Positions 15,612-25,428 are shown, counted from the first letter of the stretch. The stretch is 64,000 nucleotides of DNA from Pseudomonas kairouanensis (GCF_004682055.1 NZ_QUZU01000011.1:1-64000), one strand, 5' to 3'. The notes: generated by a model from the sequence alone, not told the origin. Numbers and translations: made by a program.

Positions 15612-16648
15612 CGGGTGGCTCCTTGTTGTTCGAAACCTTCGAGCACGTTGACGGCGTTGATGCCGATTTCTTCTACTGCGTAGCCGCCCTCCATCACGAA
15701 CAGCGTGGGCTTGCCCAGGCGTGCGAGGCGTTGGCCCATGGCCAGGTAGTCCGGGCTGTCGAGTTTGAACTGGGAGATCGGGTCGTCCTTGAAGGTGTCC
15801 ACGCCCAGGGACACCACGATGATGTCGGCGTCGTAGCGTTCGGTTTCCCGGCAGGCCTCTTCCAAGGCTGTGCTCCACTGAGCCCAACCCGAACCGGCCG
15901 GCAGCGGGTAATTGAAGTTGAAGCCTTCGCCTGCGCCGTCGCCCAGCTCATCGGCATACCCGAGGAAGAACGGAAACTCCGCCTCCGGGTGACCGTGGAT
16001 CGAGGTGAACAGCACGTCACTGCGCTCATAGAAAATCGATTGGGTGCCGTTGCCGTGGTGGTAGTCCACGTCGATGATCGCGACTTTCTGGTGGCCCTGG
16101 TCGAGAAACGCCTGAGCCGCGATGGCCGCATTGTTGAGGTAGCAATAACCGCCCATCAAGTCGCTGGCAGCGTGATGCCCTGGTGGCCGGCACAAGGCGA
16201 AGGCACTGCGGGCGCCCTGCTGGATCGCCTGTTGCGCGGTGAGTGCGACTTGCGCGGCGCTATAGGCCGCTTGCCAGGTCCCGGCGGTAATGGGGGCGCC
16301 GCCGTCGAAGCTGTAGTAACCCAACTGGCCATGCAGGCTGGTGGGCAATACGCGGCGAAGGGTGCGGGCGGGCCAGGTGTAAGGCAGCAGGTCACCCTCC
16401 TGGCCGTATTCGGTCCAGCGGTCCCAGGCGCCCTTGAAAAAGTCCAGGTAGGCGCGGCTGTGGATGCGTTGTAGCGGTGCCAGGCCAAAGTCCTGCGGCG
16501 CCTGCACCGGGCCCAGGTCGCGGTCCTTGACCCGTTGCAGCACATGGTCGGCACGCGAGGGCATTTCAAAGCAGGGCATCAGTTGCCCGTCCATCAGTTC
16601 GCAGCGTCCGTGGTGCAGGTGGTGGTCGTCGGAATAGATCGTCAGCAT
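15608..16648 (-). CDS. Acetylpolyamine amidohydrolase (histone deacetylase family)
   Basis: A 346-residue zinc hydrolase of the class II HDAC/acetylpolyamine amidohydrolase group. Visible are the HH pair in CRPPGHHAAS, the metal ligands in IIDVDYHHGNGTQ, a further Asp in SLGVDTFKDDP, and MEGGYAVEEIG. The start MLTIYSDDHHLHHGRCEL is characteristic of bacterial acetylpolyamine deacetylases (AphA/AphB of P. aeruginosa). It likely removes acetyl groups from acetylputrescine or acetylcadaverine, and it is co-transcribed with a polyamine-binding protein, which supports that role. Confidence 0.88.
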   Translation of the reverse strand: MLTIYSDDHHLHHGRCELMDGQLMPCFEMPSRADHVLQRVKDRDLGPVQAPQDFGLAPLQRIHSRAYLDFFKGAWDRWTEYGQEGDLLPYTWPARTLRRVLPTSLHGQLGYYSFDGGAPITAGTWQAAYSAAQVALTAQQAIQQGARSAFALCRPPGHHAASDLMGGYCYLNNAAIAAQAFLDQGHQKVAIIDVDYHHGNGTQSIFYERSDVLFTSIHGHPEAEFPFFLGYADELGDGAGEGFNFNYPLPAGSGWAQWSTALEEACRETERYDADIIVVSLGVDTFKDDPISQFKLDSPDYLAMGQRLARLGKPTLFVMEGGYAVEEIGINAVNVLEGFEQQGATR

Positions 16649-16790
16649 GGGGGCTCCCCGCAGGCTCATTGTTGTGCCTTGCAGTGTTGCGTTCAGCGCC
16701 CAGCATGAGAACGGCAGGAGCGGCCAGAAGGGGATAAATATGGCCACTGCCTGTGACCATAATTGGCCCACTTGCACTATCGGATGTACG

Positions 16791-17807
16791 TCAGGCTGGC
16801 CGCTGAGTGCACCGCCAATTTCGATACTGATTGGGCGCCACCCCGCTCCAGCGTACGAACGCATGACGGAAGCTGGCGGTTTCGCTGAAGCCCAATTGTT
16901 CGGCGATCCTGTAAATCGGCAGCTGATCCTGAGCCAGCCACTGCTTGGCCTGCTCGAAGCGCAGGTCATCGAGCAGTTGCTGATAACTGCACCCCAGGGC
17001 CTGCAAGTGTCGGCGCAGGGTGCGCGCAGAACACTTCAACTGCGCCGCCAAGCCCTCCAGGCCAGGGGCGGCGTGCAGTTGCTCGGCCAAAAGCTGGCGC
17101 ACGCGATTGAGCCAGGCCTGGCGCCCGGTGAACTCGGAGTTCTGTTTGCGGCAGCGTTCGGCCATGGCGCGGTGGGTGATGGCGTCCGCCAGGGGCAGGG
17201 GCTGTTCAAGCCACGCCCGGTCGAAGGCAAAGCCATTGGCGGGCGCGTCAAACCGCAGCGGGCAGCCAAAGCGCTCGGCATAGCGAGGGTGATAATCCGG
17301 CGCAGGGTAGTCAAAGCGCGCCTCAACCAGGGGCAGCGCGCGGCCGAGCAGGTCATCGCAGATCACTTTGAGCGACACCAGGCAAAACTCGATGTTGAAC
17401 GCCGCCAGCGCCGGATCTTCCCGATAATCCCCAGCGGTCAGCCAGACCTGCCGGCCGTCATCCACCAGGCTGAGCTCGAAAAGTGTTCCCAACAGCGCCG
17501 GGTAGCGCAGCGCCAGGCGCAAAGCGTCACCTAAGGTGGCACTGGTGAGCAGCGCATAGCCCAGCAAGCCATAGCTCGATACATGCATGCGCTGGCCTAA
17601 ATCCAGGCCGATGTCCTGGCGCAAGGCCACGGCATTGGCGCACACCCGCATCTCCTGGCAGGTGGTGATGCGTGTGTCGGCATGACGCAGATCGGCCAGC
17701 CCAATGCCGCTGCCGGCCAGCAGAACATCGCTCGCCAGGCCCTGAGCGCTGAAGGTGGACAGCACCAGGGACACGGCATTGAGGGTGGTCAGGTGTGAGT
17801 GAAGCAT
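16791..17807 (-). CDS. AraC-family regulator with arabinose-binding-type sensor domain
   Basis: A 338-residue protein: N-terminal Arabinose_bd domain (about 20-200; MHVSSYGLLGYALLTSATLG) as in OruR/ArgR-like Pseudomonas regulators, and a C-terminal AraC HTH pair (LAAQLKCSARTLRRHLQALG; IAEQLGFSETASFRHAFVRW). ATG 17807 (MLHSHLTTLN) is preferred over the longer frame. It lies 142 bp upstream of the amidohydrolase gene on the same strand and may regulate it. The spacer 16649-16790 holds no other gene. Confidence 0.85.
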   Translation of the reverse strand: MLHSHLTTLNAVSLVLSTFSAQGLASDVLLAGSGIGLADLRHADTRITTCQEMRVCANAVALRQDIGLDLGQRMHVSSYGLLGYALLTSATLGDALRLALRYPALLGTLFELSLVDDGRQVWLTAGDYREDPALAAFNIEFCLVSLKVICDDLLGRALPLVEARFDYPAPDYHPRYAERFGCPLRFDAPANGFAFDRAWLEQPLPLADAITHRAMAERCRKQNSEFTGRQAWLNRVRQLLAEQLHAAPGLEGLAAQLKCSARTLRRHLQALGCSYQQLLDDLRFEQAKQWLAQDQLPIYRIAEQLGFSETASFRHAFVRWSGVAPNQYRNWRCTQRPA

Positions 17808-17859
17808 GGGCAAGCCTGTGCAGGGTGTGGCCTGCAAGCAGCAAGTTGCATGCCGACCC

Positions 17860-20800
17860 TCAATGGCCTGACTCGGATTTGGGTCGCTCGAAAAACAGCG
17901 CCCGCGCTTGTTCCAGGCTGATCTCGCTGCGGTAGAAGTCGACGGTTTGCGCAGGGCTCAGGCCCTTGGGGCTGTCGGCGGCGGCGCCCAGGCTGTACTC
18001 CGTCGGGGTTTTCAGACGGCCGCAGACGTAGGCTTTGTCCGGTGTCCAGTGGGTGCTGTAGTGAAAGTGCGCGTACCACAGCACTTCCTGGGTCACGCGG
18101 TCGCTGATGGTGTACTCGTCCAGATAGTCGAGCTTTACGGATTTTATCCGACGACGGGCGACCGTTTTTTTGATGGTGATTACATTGTGGCGCTTGAGCC
18201 ACTCCACCCCGGTCACAGTGGGTGGGCGCAGCTTGAGTGTTCGCTGCACCAATTGGTTGCTCTGTTGGTAGAGGTCGGCCAGGGCGGTATCGAGGGCTTT
18301 GGTCACGGCGCTGGCGGGGGCAGACAAGGTGTCGCTTTCGGTAATGTTGCCCTGCGTCAACGCACGTTCAATCGCCAGGCGTGCCAGCTCAAGCCGTCGG
18401 GCATGCTGGTGGTACAAGTACTCAATGCCGAAGGGTGCCCGATCGGCCAGGTTGGCGTGGGTGCGGGCACGGCCGAGAAACGCCGGCAAGCCATCGAGCA
18501 AAGCCTGGCCTTCATTGACGCTGAGCTGCACGTCCGCCGCCACCGGCTCTGCGGAGGGGGGCGGAGTACGATCACGTACCACCCACACGCCCTTGGTTTT
18601 CTCGTGGTAGGTGGCCAGCACCCGATGGGTCAAGGGTGAGCGAATATCCACCAGTCCGGTTTCCAGGCCCAGTTCGCTCAAGCGCGGCTCGCCAATCAGC
18701 AAGCCGCTGTAGCGGGTGTGAATAAATTGTTTCTTGGGCCGTGGCGGAGTCGAGGGTGGGGTGGGGCGGCTTCTGATTGCAGTTCTTTCGACGCTCAGCA
18801 CGCCGAGATTGCTAGTGGCGCGGTGCTTGAATTCGGTCAGTTCGCGGCGTAGCTCAAGCAACTGATCGGTGATGGCTTGTTCGGAGAATTCCACGGGGAA
18901 GTCCTCCAGGCGCTCGTCCAGCAATTGAAACTGCTCGACCAGGCTGCTCAGGCTGTCGATGCGTTCGTCGAGGCGCCGGTCGCTGCGCTCCTCCAGCGTA
19001 TCGCGCAGGCATTGGATCGCAATGTCGGCTGAATCGACGATATGGTCAATCGCGGTCCAGGCGCTTGGTGCCGAGGCGAGAGTGCCTTCCGGCAGGCACA
19101 GGTTGCGGTTGAGCGACACGCGGATCGCCTTGAGGTCGTCGGTCGTATAGACCGGCATTGAACCTTTCAGGGTACTGAGCAGCAATGCCCCATCCCTGGC
19201 CAGGCCCTTGAGTTCCCGAAAACGACCGTGCATGTATTCCAACTGAACCAGCAGCTTGCCGGCCAGCTCACGCATTTCGCGAAAGTCCTCGATATGGCGC
19301 TCCTGTGGGGAATCGACCTGGCGTTGCATCTGCTCGTGCACCGTGCGCCACTTGGGTGTGAAGCGCGAGAGGATCTCGCTGAGTGCCGCCTGGGTCAGTT
19401 TGGCCTGGGCCTTGATGTAGCTGAGGGCCTTGGGTGCATATTCCGCGCTGGGTTCATGGACATTCATTTCCTTGAGCATCTGCAGCGCCGACTCGAATTC
19501 CGTACGCTGGGTTTCCAGGGTATGGATATAGGTGTTCCTCAGGGTGTCGGTCGAGCTGGAAGGCCCGGCGTCCAAAGCCTGACGGGCTTGCTGCAGCTCG
19601 TTTTGCGCGGTTTTTTTACCGCTCTCGAACGTTTCTAGCCGTTCGCGCAGTTGCTGGGCTTTTTGCTTGGCCAGCAACCGCGCCTTTGCGGTCATAAGCT
19701 TGGGACCGCCACCCCGCAACCGCAGGCGCGTATCGATAAACCATTGGCCACGGCTATTGTGAATCAACAGCGGGCCGGTGCGTTCAGCGCGCAGAGGGTC
19801 GACGATCAACACGTCATCGTTCTCGTCCACCAGCACCTTGAACCAGCGCTGTCCTACCGGTGCGTACCAGTCCTGCCCGCTGGGATACAGGTAGTGATGG
19901 GCCCCGGCGTGGTTGTTGGCCTCTCCCAGTGCGTCGGGCTTGGTGACCTTGAAGCTGTCCAGCACGGTTGCCAGTCGCAGGGGCGTGCGGTTGATCGCGC
20001 CGCTGATGTGCAAAGGCTGGTCATGGCCGATCAGCGCGTCCGAGGCAACCGATGCCAGTTTGGTCATGCTCACGGGGGCTGGGAGTGGTGGCGGCAGTTG
20101 GGGGGGCAGGTGCTGGGTTTGTGTGTTCCGGCGTGGCGCACTGCGGGTGACGCTATGCAGGGTGAGGGCTGTGCCCAGGTTGAGCAGAAGGTCGGCAAGT
20201 GCGGCCCAGGTGGACTGCTGCTCGGGATGCTCCTGTGCATCGACCACGTTTTGCAACTGATCCATGATTTGCCAGATCCAGGCCGCGATACCGACAGTGC
20301 GCCCCAGAAATGGCAGTGCACTATTGAAGACCAGCCAGCCGGCGCGCTTGAACGTGGCCCAGCGCGCCTCGGCGTTGGACACTGACTGGCGGTCGGCCAG
20401 GGTCACCAGGGCATTGGCATTGGCGTTGTACAACTCACTCAATAGCTCGCCCTCGATGGCAGCCTGGCCTAGCAGCAGCGGGCCGCACATGATCCATGAC
20501 TTGAACGGGTCCGCCAGGAACTCGACCGCCGCCCAAGGCGATGGCAGGTCGCCGGGAAATACGTAGTGGGCATAATCATCACGCACGTCATCTGGCAGCC
20601 ACGCCAACACTGATTCGCGCAGGCTTCTGGATTGTTGCAAGGCGTAAAGCAGATTGCTGTGGGAAGGAAACTGAGACAGCGGCTTATCCAGCAGCGGCCG
20701 GTAGAGCAGGCAGGGGCCGGCGGTCGGGTCTTCCGGGCCGATCACAAACATATTGGTGACCTTGTCCGGCGCACTGTCCCGCCGACGGGTCGGCACAAAC

Positions 20801-22461
20801 GCCAACGGTTGTATCACAATGCGCTGGCCCCGAACCTGGCGCTCAGTTGTATTGGCGTGCATCAAGGCCTTCACGTAGGCATAGCCTTGTTCATCAATGC
20901 CGCCTTCGTCGCGGATCTTGCACTGCAACGCCAGCAGCGGTAGCTGAATGCGCAGGTGCTGGGCGAAGAGCAAGCGACGGCGTGTGGCCTCTTGAGGGTT
21001 ATCCAGCAGCGTTTGCCGGACCAATTTCGGGTAGGCGCTGCCGACGTCTACGCGGTTGACCAGGCCCTCCAGGTACTCGACGGTCAGCCAGTCAGGCAGC
21101 TCGTGAGGGTTGTGCAGGCGCATCGACTTGATGCCCAGCGGCAAGGCAATCAGGTTTTGCAGGGCCAGCTCCGTCAGGCTGAACACCGTGGTCTCGATTT
21201 GCCCCGGTACTGCGAATGTGCCCCAGACGACGGGGCTGCGGACCACGATATCGATGTCCTCCAGCCACTGTGGGTTGGCGTCGGGATGGTCCTTGAGCAT
21301 TTCTGCCTTGAGCCGTTCAAGGGTGTATTGCTGCAGAGGGCTGATGCCTTCGTCGTAGGTACGGCCCTCATTGGCGATGTGCAGATTTGCCAGGTCCTTG
21401 AGGTGACGCGAATACGCGTCCTGGTCCGACGCCGAGGCGTTGGTCAGCCAATCGGGGAGGGCCTGGACATAGTGGTGCAACGCCGGTGCATTGCGTTTGG
21501 CGCGAGGTGTTGGCGGCTCTGCCAGGCTGTGCTGCGAGGCGTTCGGCTTGCGCAGGTCAGAAAAGTCGATGGCGCCAATCGCCTTGATCTGGATGCCGAT
21601 CAAGGCGCCTGCCAGGTAATCGAAATAATCCCCATCGGGCTCGACCAGACGCCATTGCAGCTTTTTCTGCGGCCCCGGCAGTGGCAGGTCCTGGCCCAGT
21701 TGCTCCAGGGTGCTGTACTTCTTGAAGCCAGAGATCAGCGAATGGGTCAGGATCACCTCCTGGCCATTGGGTTTGCCGATCAGCACACTGATCAGGTTTT
21801 CATCCAGATGAGTGACAGTGCCGGCATCGTCGATGCTGTCGATATCGACTACATAGGCGCGCACGGACAGCGGTTCAGCGAGGGTGCGCAGCGCAGCGTC
21901 CGGCGTACGAACCAGCTGGCGTGCCATCCGGCAATCGTCGGCGGTCCAGCCGGCAACGCGTTCTACGTTCCATAAATCGCGCAAGACGGTCGATAGGCTG
22001 TGCCAGCGCGGGCCGCTGTCGCCCTCGATGGCGTTCCAGTAGTTCAGTTGGGTCTGCTGATAACCGCGCAGCATCACCGGCGCCAGGGTGTTCAGCAGGC
22101 TGGCAATGTCGAGGATGCGCACCGGCAAGTGCACCGCCGGCTCAATGATCGGTAACTGGGCCAGAAAATGCTCGCCCTCGATATACAGCGTCGGTACGGC
22201 CAGTACGGACTGCACGGCGAGGATATCGGTGAGCACCTGGTAATGACGGCCGGCGGGGACCACCTGGTCGTCGACAATGTCCCAGAGCGGAGTGCCCACC
22301 ACGACGGTGTTCGGGTCGATGTCCAGCGTGGGATACAGGGCCTGCAACTGTTCACTCAGCAACGTGGCGGCCACTTCGCGAAACGCGGGGCCGGTGGACA
22401 TTTGCGCGATCAGCGTGGCGGTGAGGCTTTGGTGGGGTTCGGTGGTAGAAGAGGAGGTCAT
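17860..22461 (-). CDS. Very large toxin-like protein (DUF6543/dermonecrotic-like), 1,533 aa
   Basis: A single 1,533-residue frame. I recognise the general plan of the large, poorly characterised Pseudomonas proteins often labelled dermonecrotic toxin domain or DUF6543: an N-terminal part with GPAFREVAATLLSEQLQALY and LDIDPNTVVVGTPLW, and a C-terminal KSVKLDYLDEYTISDRV ... VLWYAHFHYSTHWTP block. There is no signal peptide. A hydrophobic patch lies near residues 705-740 (GWLVFNSALPFLGRTVGIAA). Glu/Gln/Lys-rich coiled coil follows at about 920-1140. No catalytic motif was identified. It is an orphan, convergent with nothing, flanked by an AraC gene and an asparaginase gene. Assignment to the toxin family rests on memory of the family, not on a search. 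Confidence 0.55.
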   Translation of the reverse strand: MTSSSTTEPHQSLTATLIAQMSTGPAFREVAATLLSEQLQALYPTLDIDPNTVVVGTPLWDIVDDQVVPAGRHYQVLTDILAVQSVLAVPTLYIEGEHFLAQLPIIEPAVHLPVRILDIASLLNTLAPVMLRGYQQTQLNYWNAIEGDSGPRWHSLSTVLRDLWNVERVAGWTADDCRMARQLVRTPDAALRTLAEPLSVRAYVVDIDSIDDAGTVTHLDENLISVLIGKPNGQEVILTHSLISGFKKYSTLEQLGQDLPLPGPQKKLQWRLVEPDGDYFDYLAGALIGIQIKAIGAIDFSDLRKPNASQHSLAEPPTPRAKRNAPALHHYVQALPDWLTNASASDQDAYSRHLKDLANLHIANEGRTYDEGISPLQQYTLERLKAEMLKDHPDANPQWLEDIDIVVRSPVVWGTFAVPGQIETTVFSLTELALQNLIALPLGIKSMRLHNPHELPDWLTVEYLEGLVNRVDVGSAYPKLVRQTLLDNPQEATRRRLLFAQHLRIQLPLLALQCKIRDEGGIDEQGYAYVKALMHANTTERQVRGQRIVIQPLAFVPTRRRDSAPDKVTNMFVIGPEDPTAGPCLLYRPLLDKPLSQFPSHSNLLYALQQSRSLRESVLAWLPDDVRDDYAHYVFPGDLPSPWAAVEFLADPFKSWIMCGPLLLGQAAIEGELLSELYNANANALVTLADRQSVSNAEARWATFKRAGWLVFNSALPFLGRTVGIAAWIWQIMDQLQNVVDAQEHPEQQSTWAALADLLLNLGTALTLHSVTRSAPRRNTQTQHLPPQLPPPLPAPVSMTKLASVASDALIGHDQPLHISGAINRTPLRLATVLDSFKVTKPDALGEANNHAGAHHYLYPSGQDWYAPVGQRWFKVLVDENDDVLIVDPLRAERTGPLLIHNSRGQWFIDTRLRLRGGGPKLMTAKARLLAKQKAQQLRERLETFESGKKTAQNELQQARQALDAGPSSSTDTLRNTYIHTLETQRTEFESALQMLKEMNVHEPSAEYAPKALSYIKAQAKLTQAALSEILSRFTPKWRTVHEQMQRQVDSPQERHIEDFREMRELAGKLLVQLEYMHGRFRELKGLARDGALLLSTLKGSMPVYTTDDLKAIRVSLNRNLCLPEGTLASAPSAWTAIDHIVDSADIAIQCLRDTLEERSDRRLDERIDSLSSLVEQFQLLDERLEDFPVEFSEQAITDQLLELRRELTEFKHRATSNLGVLSVERTAIRSRPTPPSTPPRPKKQFIHTRYSGLLIGEPRLSELGLETGLVDIRSPLTHRVLATYHEKTKGVWVVRDRTPPPSAEPVAADVQLSVNEGQALLDGLPAFLGRARTHANLADRAPFGIEYLYHQHARRLELARLAIERALTQGNITESDTLSAPASAVTKALDTALADLYQQSNQLVQRTLKLRPPTVTGVEWLKRHNVITIKKTVARRRIKSVKLDYLDEYTISDRVTQEVLWYAHFHYSTHWTPDKAYVCGRLKTPTEYSLGAAADSPKGLSPAQTVDFYRSEISLEQARALFFERPKSESGH

Positions 22462-22568
22462 GGCGCGTCCTGGCGGCGAAAGATGGCGACGACCCCAGGA
22501 AAACCTGGGGTGTTGCCATGCTAGACAGCGTCAGGACAGGCGCGGTGGTGCTTATGTAAGGCCGGTAT

Positions 22569-23546
22569 TCAGCGCAGTTCGCCGCACAGGTCCAGCTCCA
22601 CCAGGCGGCGTACTTGCTGGGTGTCGAGCCCGGCACCGAGCAGCGCGTTGAGCTTGCCGAACGCCGCTTCGCGGGTCATGCCGCCGCCGGACAGCACACC
22701 CACACCGCGCAAACGGCTGCCGGCTTCGTACACGTCCAGCTCCACACCGCCTTCATGGCATTGGGTGATCGCAACCACCACCACGCCTTTGTGCTGCGCT
22801 TGCTGAAGGCTGGCGAGAAAGTCTGGATTGTCGCTGGGGCCTGTGCCACTGCCAAAACATTCGAGGATCAGCGCCTGGATGCCGCTGGCAATGATTGCGT
22901 CCAACTGTGCGGCACCAATGCCCGGCACCAGCGGCAGCACGCCGACGCTGGCCAGGGCTTTGGGCTGGCGATAGTCCAAGGCCGGGGGAATGGACTCGAC
23001 ACGGGCCGCGCCACCTTGACGGTTAAGTGCGGCGAACGGGTTGCGGCCGAAGCTGCGGATCTTCGCGCAGCGGGTCGGGGCCATCAGCGCACCGTGGAAA
23101 TGCAGATGCACACCCGGCGCCAGGCCCTGACTCAATGCTTGCAGTGCACCGCTGACGTTTTCCCAGGCGTCGCTGTCCGGCACGCCCGCGGGCAGCATGG
23201 AGCCGGTGAACACCACCGGCGCCGGCAGGCCCAGTAGTTGAAAGCTCATGGCCGCCGCGCTGTAGGCCAGGGTGTCGGTGCCGTGCAGGATCAGCACGCC
23301 ATCGCAACCGTGGTCCACGGCGTCGACCACCGCCGTGCGCAGGCGCTGCCAGTAGGCGGGGGTCATGTTGGCGCTATCGATCAGCGGGCTCATTTCCTGG
23401 AATTGCCAGGCGGGCAGCACCTGGTCGGCCAGCTGTTCACGCATGCGGGCTTCAAAGCCGGATGCCGGGGCCAGGCCGTTGGCGCTGGCCTGCATGCCGA
23501 TGGTGCCGCCGGTGTAGAGCACCATCACGTTGTTGGATGCTGACAT
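22569..23546 (-). CDS. Asparaginase, type I-like
   Basis: A 325-residue L-asparaginase: N-terminal nucleophile motif VLYTGGTIGM (first catalytic Thr) and the second motif GVLILHGTDTLAYSAAAMSF (Thr-Asp). There is no signal peptide, so it is cytoplasmic and AnsA-like. It hydrolyses asparagine to aspartate and ammonia. Next to an AGCS symporter and aspartase, it fits an asparagine/aspartate catabolic set. A terminator separates it from the symporter gene, so it probably has its own promoter. ATG 23546 follows GGAGAATCTCA, a good ribosome site. Confidence 0.9.
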   Translation of the reverse strand: MSASNNVMVLYTGGTIGMQASANGLAPASGFEARMREQLADQVLPAWQFQEMSPLIDSANMTPAYWQRLRTAVVDAVDHGCDGVLILHGTDTLAYSAAAMSFQLLGLPAPVVFTGSMLPAGVPDSDAWENVSGALQALSQGLAPGVHLHFHGALMAPTRCAKIRSFGRNPFAALNRQGGAARVESIPPALDYRQPKALASVGVLPLVPGIGAAQLDAIIASGIQALILECFGSGTGPSDNPDFLASLQQAQHKGVVVVAITQCHEGGVELDVYEAGSRLRGVGVLSGGGMTREAAFGKLNALLGAGLDTQQVRRLVELDLCGELR

Positions 23547-23563
23547 TGAGATTCTCCTGAACG

Positions 23564-23607
23564 AAAAACGCCGCCGGGCCCAGAGCATGCCCAAGGCCGG
23601 GCGGCGT
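23564..23607 (-). terminator. Intrinsic terminator after the AGCS symporter gene
   Basis: Read leftward, ACGCCGCC pairs with GGCGGCGT around a longer loop that can itself pair (CGGCC/GGCCCGG), followed by TTTTTCG. It lies between the symporter stop and the asparaginase start. Confidence 0.7.
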
Positions 23608-23622
23608 GTCATCTATCTACGC

Positions 23623-25068
23623 TTAGCGCTGCGTTTGAGCGCTCAGTTCAGCCGACGGGGCCTGTTCCGGCTTGGCCGGATTTGCAGGCCAGGCCTGGCG
23701 GTCCAGGTCCAGGTCAGGGAACTGGCTGGAGTCGAACACCGGCGTCTTGATGCCTGCGGCACGCTGGTTGTCGTAGTCGTTCAGGATGCGCATGGCGATC
23801 TTGAACAGGAACGCCAGGGCGAACAGGTTGACGAAGGCCAGCAGGGTCATGGTGATGTCGGCGAAGGCGAACACGGTGCCGAGGTTCTCGATCGAGCCCC
23901 AGAAGATCAACGCCAGTACCAGGGCGCGATAGCCCATCAACACCTTGCGGTTGTTACCTACCAAAAAGCGCAGGTTGCTCTCGCCCAGGTAGTAGTTGTA
24001 CATGATCGAGGTGAACACGAACAACGCCAGGGCTACCGAGATGAACATGCGGCCCCAGTCGCCCACCACGGCGGCCAGGGAGTTCTGGGTCAGGGCAATG
24101 CCGTCGCCTTCAAAGCCTGGGGTGTAGAAACCGGAGAGCAGGATCAGCAACGCGGTGCAGGTGCAGATCACGAAGGTGTCGAGGAACACGCTGAACGCCT
24201 GGACCACGCCCTGGGCAATCGGGTGCTCCACGGAGGCTACGGCTGCCACGTTAGGCGCACTGCCCAAACCGGCTTCGTTGGCGAACACGCCGCGCTTGAC
24301 GCCCATGATGATCGCGCTGCCTACCAGGCCACCGAAGGCTTGGTCCAGGCCGAACGCGCTCTTGACGATGGTCGCGAGCATGGCCGGTACGTGGTCGAAC
24401 TGCAGCACGATCACGTACAGGGTCACGGCGATGTAGACCAGGGTCTTGACCGGCACCAGCAGGTCGGCGATCGAGGCAATGCGCTTGATCCCGCCGATGA
24501 ACACCAAGCCCAGCAATACTGCCAGCGCTAGGCCGGTGTAGGTGGTGTCCAGGCCAAAGGCGTTGTTCAGCGAGTGGGTCACGGCGTGGGCTTGCAGGCC
24601 GTTGAAGGCAAAACCGAAGGTCACCAGCAGCAGGAATGCCATGACCATACCCAGCCAGCGCTTCTGCAAACCGTGCTGGATGTAGTAGGCCGGGCCACCA
24701 CGGTAGGTGCCTTCAGCGTCGGTACGCTTGTACAACTGGCCAAGGGAGCACTCGATAAAGCTCGAAGACATGCCCACCAGCGCGGTGACCCACATCCAGA
24801 ACACGGCACCCGGGCCACCCAGGGTCACGGCAATGCCGACACCGGCGATGTTACCGGCACCCACGCGGCCAGCCAGGCTGAGCATCAGCGCCTGGAACGA
24901 GCTGAGTTGGCCGGAGCTGCTCTTAAGGCTGTCTTTAAACACCGAGAACATGTGGAAAAAGTGACGCAGTTGTACGAAACGCGAGCGAATCGTGAAATAA
25001 CCGCCGAGCCCGACAATGAGCACGATCAGTACTTTCCCTGAGAGGAAGTCGTTGATGACTTCGAGCAT
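23623..25068 (-). CDS. Sodium:alanine/glycine symporter (AGCS family)
   Basis: A 481-residue membrane protein with about ten hydrophobic segments. Family marks include GRVGAGNIAGVGIAVTLGGP near residues 67-86 and GGPAYYIQHGL, both typical of AlsT/DagA-type carriers. It takes up small neutral amino acids with Na+. With asparaginase on one side and aspartase on the other it may import a substrate for them, but AGCS specificity cannot be read from sequence. The leader (25069-25290) can form a GTCGC...GCGAC hairpin at 25121-25147; I see no known riboswitch in it. Confidence 0.9.
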   Translation of the reverse strand: MLEVINDFLSGKVLIVLIVGLGGYFTIRSRFVQLRHFFHMFSVFKDSLKSSSGQLSSFQALMLSLAGRVGAGNIAGVGIAVTLGGPGAVFWMWVTALVGMSSSFIECSLGQLYKRTDAEGTYRGGPAYYIQHGLQKRWLGMVMAFLLLVTFGFAFNGLQAHAVTHSLNNAFGLDTTYTGLALAVLLGLVFIGGIKRIASIADLLVPVKTLVYIAVTLYVIVLQFDHVPAMLATIVKSAFGLDQAFGGLVGSAIIMGVKRGVFANEAGLGSAPNVAAVASVEHPIAQGVVQAFSVFLDTFVICTCTALLILLSGFYTPGFEGDGIALTQNSLAAVVGDWGRMFISVALALFVFTSIMYNYYLGESNLRFLVGNNRKVLMGYRALVLALIFWGSIENLGTVFAFADITMTLLAFVNLFALAFLFKIAMRILNDYDNQRAAGIKTPVFDSSQFPDLDLDRQAWPANPAKPEQAPSAELSAQTQR

Positions 25069-25290
25069 GGAGTGTTCCTCGCTGATTTTTCTAATGGCAA
25101 ACGCAGGACGGTTCGACGCCGTCGCTAAGCACCAGGCAGTGCGCGACCGTTCGACCCCAATCCTTTTGCGGGTTGTTATTCATGCGGTTTCGCGCTGTTT
25201 ACGGGCCTCGTTACCGACGGCCGCGCACGCGAGAGGGGCGGCACTATACCTAGGCGAACGTGATCCGTCTGCCCGGGGCGATTAAAGGTT

Positions 25291-25390
25291 TGTAGGAGCG
25301 AGCTTGCTCGCGAAGGTCGTGAACGATAATGCGTACCTCCAGGATAAACGTGGTGTCTTGCAGTTTTTCGCGAGCAAGCTCGCTCCTACA
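25291..25390. repeat. REPIN, GAGCGAGCTTGCTCGCGA class
   Basis: TGTAGGAGCGAGCTTGCTCG at the left and the inverted CGCGAGCAAGCTCGCTCCTA at the right. This is a variant with TAGGAGCGAGC instead of GGGAGCGGGC. It lies in the 414-bp gap between the symporter and aspA, which otherwise holds only the symporter leader and the aspA terminator. Confidence 0.9.
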
Positions 25391-25393
25391 AGC

Positions 25394-25428
25394 AAAAAAA
25401 AGGGCCTGAAGAACGAGCCTTCAGGCCC
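25394..25428 (-). terminator. Intrinsic terminator of aspA
   Basis: Read leftward, GGGCCTGAAG and CTTCAGGCCC form a perfect 10-bp stem with a 7-base loop followed by eight T residues. Confidence 0.9.

Noticed and set aside
25069..25290. Glycine or other riboswitch before the AGCS symporter gene
   Set aside because: The leader has a short GTCGC/GCGAC hairpin, but I could not find the conserved core of a glycine aptamer on either strand.
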